Assembly (NCBI RefSeq): GCF_016808335.1
Contig: NC_053148.1
Location: forward strand, 2,485,001 to 2,549,000
From: Panicum virgatum
Lineage: Eukaryota; Streptophyta; Magnoliopsida; Poales; Poaceae
Length of the DNA: 64,000 bases
Direction: 5' to 3'
A program made the position numbers and the translations under genes. Each line of letters starts with the position of its first letter. Position 1 is the first letter of the stretch. The notes beneath the pieces were generated by a model. The model saw only the letters and a list, made by a program, of their open reading frames with translations, had not been told where the DNA came from and did no database searches. Below, one piece after another: positions 58,150 to 64,000 of this stretch.

Positions 58150-60540
58150 ATGGCGCTGTCCCCGGCGGCGCCGGCGAACTCCTCCTGCTTCCACGCCCGC
58201 ACCGCCGCTAACCAGACATCCTCTCTCAGGTTGGCCGTCTCCTCCCGTTCCTCCGGGTCTTCGTCGGGCTCAGGGCGCAGACCAAGCTAGGTGAGCGAGG
58301 GCTGACGAAACTTGCTGGAATTTGTGCTGGATTTATCTTCCGTGCTTGATTGGGGATGCTGAGCAGGTTCGTCGGAGTCGTCGTGCCCGAATGTCAGCGC
58401 GGGGTTCTACACCACCGTCAACCGGAGGATCTCTCTCGGGTGAGTGTGCGCCGATCCGTATGCGTTGGCACGTGATCCTTCTTTGCTGGGGGCATGCGCC
58501 CAGCCGCCCAGGTTTCTGAGAAATTAGATTTTACGCCGTGGTAGGGGATTAGGATGTTGTACTGTTAGTCTGATACTCTCACATTGGCAATGTTTGTTGT
58601 TGCTCCATTTCGGTTAGCTGTAATTCTGGTCATAGTGCATTACTGGCTGTGGCAGTTTACATGGAAATGCAAGTACCTATGCTAGTCTGCAAGCAATGCT
58701 TTCGATCACATTAAGTAACCATAGTCTGTAGACATGGCTGACCTTTCAAGTATCATTTGAGCGATGGATATTCATAAGATCTACAACTTAAGATGAGATA
58801 TCCATCTGTTAAAGAGCAAGGATTTTTTTCCATCTTACTGTTTGAATAAGAAGCGATACTGTATAGATTTGTTGGCACTTGAGGTAGCTGAAGAAAAACA
58901 GAATGACTCTGGCGTCGTTTGTTGGACACAATTGACATTTGAGTGTACTAATTTGCCCTTTATAGGTTGTCAAACAAGAAGGCTACCAGAGCCCGCATTT
59001 CGATGATGCCTATAGGTACTCCACGTGTGCCTTACAGAACCCCTGGTGAAGGAACCTGGCAATGGCTTGACATATGGAATGCTTTGGTAATACTTCACAC
59101 CTAGTTACATGCTCCCTTGAGCTGATGTAATTCTGTTTGCCCACCGCAATAACGATTGAATTTTTCATGTGCAGTATCGTGAAAGGATTATCTTCATTGG
59201 GGACAATATAGATGAAGAATTCAGCAACCAAGTGTTGGCAAGCATGCTGTACCTTGACAGCATTGATAATACAAAAAAGATTCTTCTATACATTAATGGA
59301 CCAGGAGGAGATGTAAGAACATTACAACATCATGCTTGGACTTATGTTGGGCTGTCTTCTTTTATGTTATTATTGTTATTCTTTTTGGGAGAAAAAATTT
59401 TTGGGCCATGATTCTGTGACTTGGAAGCAACACTAGCATCAAAAATTTGAAAAATCTAAGTACATGTTTTTTTATGTTTCAAATATTAAAAATAATTGAT
59501 CAAAGAGTCCATGAAAATGAGGTTACCTCAAACCAACTCATGCTACACTCTAATCTGAACTCATCCCTGGTTTTGCAGCTTACTCCGTGTATGGCACTAT
59601 ATGATACCATGCTAAGCCTAAAGAGTCCAATTGGTACACACTGCTTGGGATTTGCATTCAACTTGGCAGGGTTTATTCTTGCAGCTGGTGAAAAGGTATT
59701 ACTAGTTAATATTGGTTTCTTTTTGGAGCCTATTGTCTCGAATATGCTTTAGTATAGTACATATATCTGTTCTTTCTGTATTGCCCAGGGTTCGCGTACT
59801 GGTATGCCCCTATGCCGGATTTCACTTCAGTCACCTGCTGGAGCTGCTCGAGGCCAGGTTTATAATCTTAACAGAAGGCCAATTGGTTTACTATTGGATG
59901 CCTGCATCTTAGAGTATTATTATATATATATATATATATATTTCTCTACAGGCTGATGATATTGAAAATGAAGCAAATGAGCTTATTCGTATCAAGAACT
60001 ATCTGTATGGCAAACTCGCGGAGCACACAGGTCACTCTGTCGAAAAGGCAAGGAGTTCTCATTGCATGAACCTTCTTTCTAAATTCTAATTATCTTCTTT
60101 TAATAATTCAATTATGTGTGCTTAAACAAGTTTTTTTTTGTCGTGTCATGTACAAGTTGGTGGTGCATTATGTTTTGCATTGCTCTGTTTTTTTGTATTG
60201 CATAATGAAGTCCAAAATCTGAATCAAAATGCCATATTACGTTACATGCTACTGTACCATGTTCTGATTCTTTTAAAAATATCCCATAGATGATTTTATT
60301 TTCAATCTTTTCACTTGTGATTTGATAAGATTGTATCAGCAATTTCAATCCCAAGGGTCCCATTGATCTCAAGTATTTACTCCTTTGCAGATTCACGAGG
60401 ACTTGTCTAGGGTCAAGCGCTTTGATGCTGAAGGGGCTCTTGAATACGGGGTTATTGACCGCATTGTCAGGCCTTCTCGGATCAAGAAAGAGGGCTCCAC
60501 TGCTCAAAGGAAGGACATGCGAAATCTGGGACTTGGCTAA
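58150..60540 (+). CDS. CLPR2: ClpR2, non-catalytic chloroplast Clp core subunit
   Basis: ClpR subunits form part of the chloroplast ClpPR protease ring without cleaving peptide bonds. Exons are 58150-58290, 58367-58439, 58966-59086, 59175-59312, 59579-59695, 59789-59857, 59952-60047 and 60391-60540. Landmarks are [88 protein letters not shown] and [13 protein letters not shown]. The nucleophile serine of ClpP is replaced by Asn (FNLAG) and the catalytic His by Gln (SLQSP); the Asp remains. These changes and the lack of an ClpR1/3/4-type insertion point to ClpR2. Exon 1 read from ATG 58150 ends in TAG at the donor, whereas exon 2 needs the frame reading [10 protein letters not shown] 1-nt frameshift therefore lies in the transit-peptide exon. 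Intron 7 starts with GC. Confidence 0.93.
59923..59942. repeat. (TA)n microsatellite in ClpR2 intron 6
   Basis: A TA-dinucleotide run of about ten units just before the exon 7 acceptor. Confidence 0.85.
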
Positions 60541-60836
60541 TACTCCTAGATTCTATGTTACTAGCATCAGATCTATGTACTGTGTTGGATTGCATTACCC
60601 CGAACTTCAGTTTACGGAACTCTAGGATTTACTAGTTAGCAAGATAGGCAGGCATGCTGGCTGAAGTGGAATGTAGCACCTATTCTTCCATTTCATTATA
60701 TGTGTCGGACGCAGCATGCGCTCTACTTTTTCCCGAGAACCTTCTATTTGAAGAGGAATGTACTGTCCAAATTTTCCACAAAGCTTATACTGAATCTGCT
60801 GCTCGCCAGTACCTAGTGTGCTTTTGCTAACTGCTA

Positions 60837-61093
60837 CTCCCTCCTTCCCTGTTTATAAGGCATACACGTATATCAAGATTCAAATCTTGTCATCTTTGAC
60901 CAATAATTTGACTATTAAATTTTTATTTTTATAATGCAAATTTCATATGATTGGATTCATAATCAAATATATTTTACAATGATTATAAGTTTATAATCAA
61001 AAGTGATATAATATATGATAAATAAATGGTCAAAGTGTTGTTTAGAAGACCGTGTCATGTTCCACCATGCCTTATAAACGGGGAAGGAGGGAG
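60837..61093. repeat. Stowaway MITE, copy 2 (inverted)
   Basis: 257 bp, same length and nearly the same sequence as 52348-52604 but in the opposite orientation, flanked by TA (60835-60836, 61094-61095). It lies about 300 bp downstream of the ClpR2 stop codon. Confidence 0.92.
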
Positions 61094-63008
61094 TAGTATC
61101 ATCTTTTAGTGAGCTGCAGAGCAAAGAAAAAGACTACTGGGCACTAGCCTCTAGGCGCATCGTGCGCTACTTTTCTGTACCATCAGGTGCCCAATTGCCC
61201 ATGTTTTCCAGGCTGTATGTTAGCTTTCAATAATGAGATCAGGTGCCCATGTTTGCTGTATTCTTCATGTCAATGTGACCGACCGACTGTTGGGAGAAGA
61301 GGTAGCTTTCAATGGTGGTGACCGGCCACCTTACATACTGTGCATAAACGTGCAGAATGTTTCTTCAGAGAAGAAGCTGATGCCCTGAGAAGGATGCCGA
61401 TTGTTAGGCAAAGAATGTGTACCTGCCAGTCCAAATGCACCAGCACATTGCACTCACCACTCCTCTTGTGTTTTGACATGGCTGCACAGATCGATGCCAC
61501 ATACTGACATACTGTTGACGAAACCGCAGATGAGGGTGTGCAACCACTCCAGAATTGACAGTCCAACAGACATGACTCCATCTCCTGGCCGTTGTCATCA
61601 CCCACCAAATTGGTACAGTGGCATGGCATCCCACCGTCTCCCTGTTTCCGGCATCATCGCACGAACTACTCATTCCAGTGTAGCACTGGAACTGGAACTG
61701 GAACTGGAATTGGGATGATGGGATCGGATCATCCAGCCCCATCAGTTCCTGCATGCGAGTAAAGAGTGGTTTGGTTACAGGAACAAAACCCTTGGCCTCC
61801 GATCCCGGCTGAATCGCAGCGGCCGTGCGTGTCCGCATCTGCCTGTGCAGCCGACCGGCCAGAGCGCAGGAGCGGATAAGCGCACAGTTTGTTAGCGGAT
61901 AATGACACCCAGGTAGGGCCTTTTCGCCGCACCAACTTCAAGAAAGCAACCCATGGCCATGGGTTTACCTTTGCACACTTCACGAAAAGAAGAAGGCCAT
62001 TTGGAGACGGGCCCCAGCGACGGTCAACATCATCATTCATCAGAGTGGTTGGGAGAAGAGGCCTGCAGGGCATGCATGCACTGACCACTGATGCTCTTCT
62101 CTCTCTCTCTCTCTCATATGATTCATATCATATGCAGACAGACACAAGCAAGAAAGAACCAGCCTTGAGCCACTCCTGCCTGCACTACCTGCATGCAGAC
62201 AGCTCCGAGAGAAAGAGGAGATGGATGCATGGCAATAACCTCAACTCACTTGCCCTTGCAGTGCAAAGTGATGGCTCTCTCAGTCCTAGGATGTACTAGT
62301 GCTGCTGCCTCTATCACCATAGCTTGGCTTCTCTGCAACTGTGCTGCTAGACACCCTCTTTCCAGCTTTGGATTTCTTATTCATTCCCATCCTTGTCCTC
62401 GTGTGTGCCACCATTAGTCAGACTCACATAACGAGGAGGGAACAATCCTGCTCGCAAATATTCTTAGCGCTCCCTAACTTACCGAGAGGGGGCCGGGGTT
62501 AATGGTAACCATCCAATCGACCCCTGTCAGTTCAGACAAGAAGCCAGCTGCCTGTAGAGCGAGAACACGCCACAGAACTTGTACGCAGTGCGTGTTCGTT
62601 CAGAGATACGCGCACAAAATAAAAGGAAAACTCTGGGACAGACAAAATTACCATAGGTTACTTGCAGGCAAGTGATGACAAGTACTGCACTGCGCTGCAC
62701 TGTTGTTTGGAACTGATCGAACTGTCTCTCTTCCTAATTGAATCCCTAAAAATTTCACATGTGCCGAACAAAAGTTTCGGAATGCGTTTGAGTTTGTGCA
62801 AGAAGGGAGTTCGTACGGGACTACTCGATCTCGTGAGGTTGGTCGCGCGGTCAAGACACTTTTGCTGCCGATCGAGGAACTGATCTGAATCTGATCCCTG
62901 CGCCCTCGTTTTCAGCACTTGTGTACACGCACGAGCCGCAGCACGTATGACGTCTGTGTACACGACGCCGAAGTACGTACCAGTACGAGTACACAGGAGC
63001 TCTCTAGC
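61094..63008. other. Gene-poor sequence
   Basis: No conserved exon was recognised. It contains a small GGAACT/TGGAAC hexamer repeat (61687-61712) and a (TC)n tract at about 62098-62115. Open frames here are short and lack domain signals. Confidence 0.35.
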
Positions 63009-63246
63009 TAAGGGGTGTTTAGTTGGTGAAAAAGTTTGGGTTTTGGTACTGTAGCACATTTCGTTGTTATTTGACAATTAATGTCTAATTATGAACTAAT
63101 TATTTTTAAAAGATTCATCTCGTCGTAATCAGTTAAATTATATAATTAGTTATTTTTTAACTATATTTAATACTTCATATATGTGTTTAAAGATTTGATG
63201 TGACGGATACTGTATGAATTTTTTTTTTGAACTAAACAACCCCTAA
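63009..63246. repeat. Tourist-like MITE
   Basis: The element 63012-63243 begins GGGGTGTTTAGTTGG and ends AACTAAACAACCCC, with TAA on both sides (63009-63011, 63244-63246). 232 bp; PIF/Harbinger-derived. Confidence 0.88.
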
Positions 63247-64000
63247 GCACTGACAGCAACATTCTTTTCAGTACGTCTTTTTCTTCTCCTTCAGAGATCG
63301 TCAGATCGACGATCGATCTGCTACGACGACTGACGTTCTGATGAGTTCTGACACTTCATCTGTCAGGGGACCGGCAGTGTAGCCGTCGTGCGCCTGCTGC
63401 CAGCGCAGTGCATAGTCGTTGACCGATCCATCCACACCGGCGTGGAACGGACGTACACGTACGACGACGACGTATCGATGGATGAGCTCTCGGCCGGGTG
63501 TTTGAAATACTGCTGCTGCTACCAAGTACGCCTACGTAAAGGTGAAAGGGACCCGGGAAATTTATACTGTAACCATCTTGTCGGACATGTGCATGGACCG
63601 ACCGGCCGACGACGACGTGGATCGACCGGCCGGGCGGGCCGGGGGGTGAGAGCGAAAGGAAGCAGACGTCGCCGTCGCTGCTCGCGGTCGCGGCCATGGC
63701 GTGGCGTGGCGAGTCATCAGGCAGTGACTGGTTACAGGTACCCCCTCCTCCTTCAGCAGTCAGAGGTTGATCGAGCACTCGCATGCGGGGAGAGAGAGAG
63801 AGGGCAGGGGGAGATCTATCTATGTCGGACCAGATCTCTCCTCTGGGATCGCATCGCACATGGTCATCGATCGCTGACAGACCGACCTGGTCGTTGTTCG
63901 ATTCACCGTCTTCTTCTCTTTTTGGGAGAGTAACTAGCTAGCTAGTGTTCATCTTTTGGATGGAATTGAGGGTTTGTTTGGCAGAGCTCCGACTTCTCTA
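63247..64000. other. No recognisable gene to window end
   Basis: Moderately GC-rich with a (GA)n tract near 63790 and CGACGACG-rich stretches. This could be the promoter or leader of a gene beyond the window, but nothing supports a specific call. Confidence 0.3.

Overview
The window is nuclear DNA from a grass, most likely a panicoid. The evidence is intron-rich GT-AG genes, a GC-rich 5' gradient in coding sequence, and a dense load of grass-type elements: Ty1/copia and Ty3/gypsy LTRs, Mutator-like, hAT, Tourist and Stowaway elements, and a tRNA-derived SINE. No bacterial, organellar or viral genome segment was seen. The species cannot be fixed from the sequence alone.

Five conserved host genes were reconstructed exon by exon. 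In order they are: BUD13, a splicing-complex subunit (+, 6568-11318); an HIR/prohibitin-domain defence protein (+, 12425-14974); a Sec1/Munc18 protein of the KEULE type (+, 15963-29037); cytosolic enolase (-, 46190-50272); and chloroplast ClpR2 (+, 58150-60540). HIR (288 aa), KEULE-type (655 aa, 21 exons) and enolase (446 aa, 17 exons) are fully in frame across every inferred splice junction. BUD13 has two 1-nt frameshifts and ClpR2 has one in its transit-peptide exon. A GRF-zinc-finger gene at 2651-3306 (-) is also one base out of phase at its splice. The five conserved genes are unrelated housekeeping and stress functions, not a pathway or cluster.

The rest is mobile DNA. Bases 1-3300 hold a 5'-truncated copia element joined to the tail of a probable Mutator-like transposase gene, plus the GRF gene. 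A Pack-MULE-like element (3603-6302, 9-bp target duplication) carries GC-rich host-like DNA. A second MULE (10040-11041) sits in BUD13 intron 7. A complete 5.86-kb copia element with 115-bp LTRs (21176-27031) sits in intron 15 of the KEULE-type gene. Bases 30.0-46.0 kb are a nested graveyard containing CBS-domain gene fragments, a perfect 124-bp tandem duplication, two dislocated fragments of the nearby enolase gene, three solo LTRs (one inside another LTR), and a SINE with a 16-bp target duplication. A non-autonomous hAT (53628-55263) and a large Tourist-like element (55935-57233) also carry GC-rich cargo. The hAT shares one cargo segment with the Pack-MULE-like element although they belong to different superfamilies.

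No unprecedented biochemical system was found. The most unusual signals are the multi-superfamily gene-fragment capture, a terminal inverted repeat split by cargo, the scattered enolase fragments, and two GC-AG introns in conserved genes.
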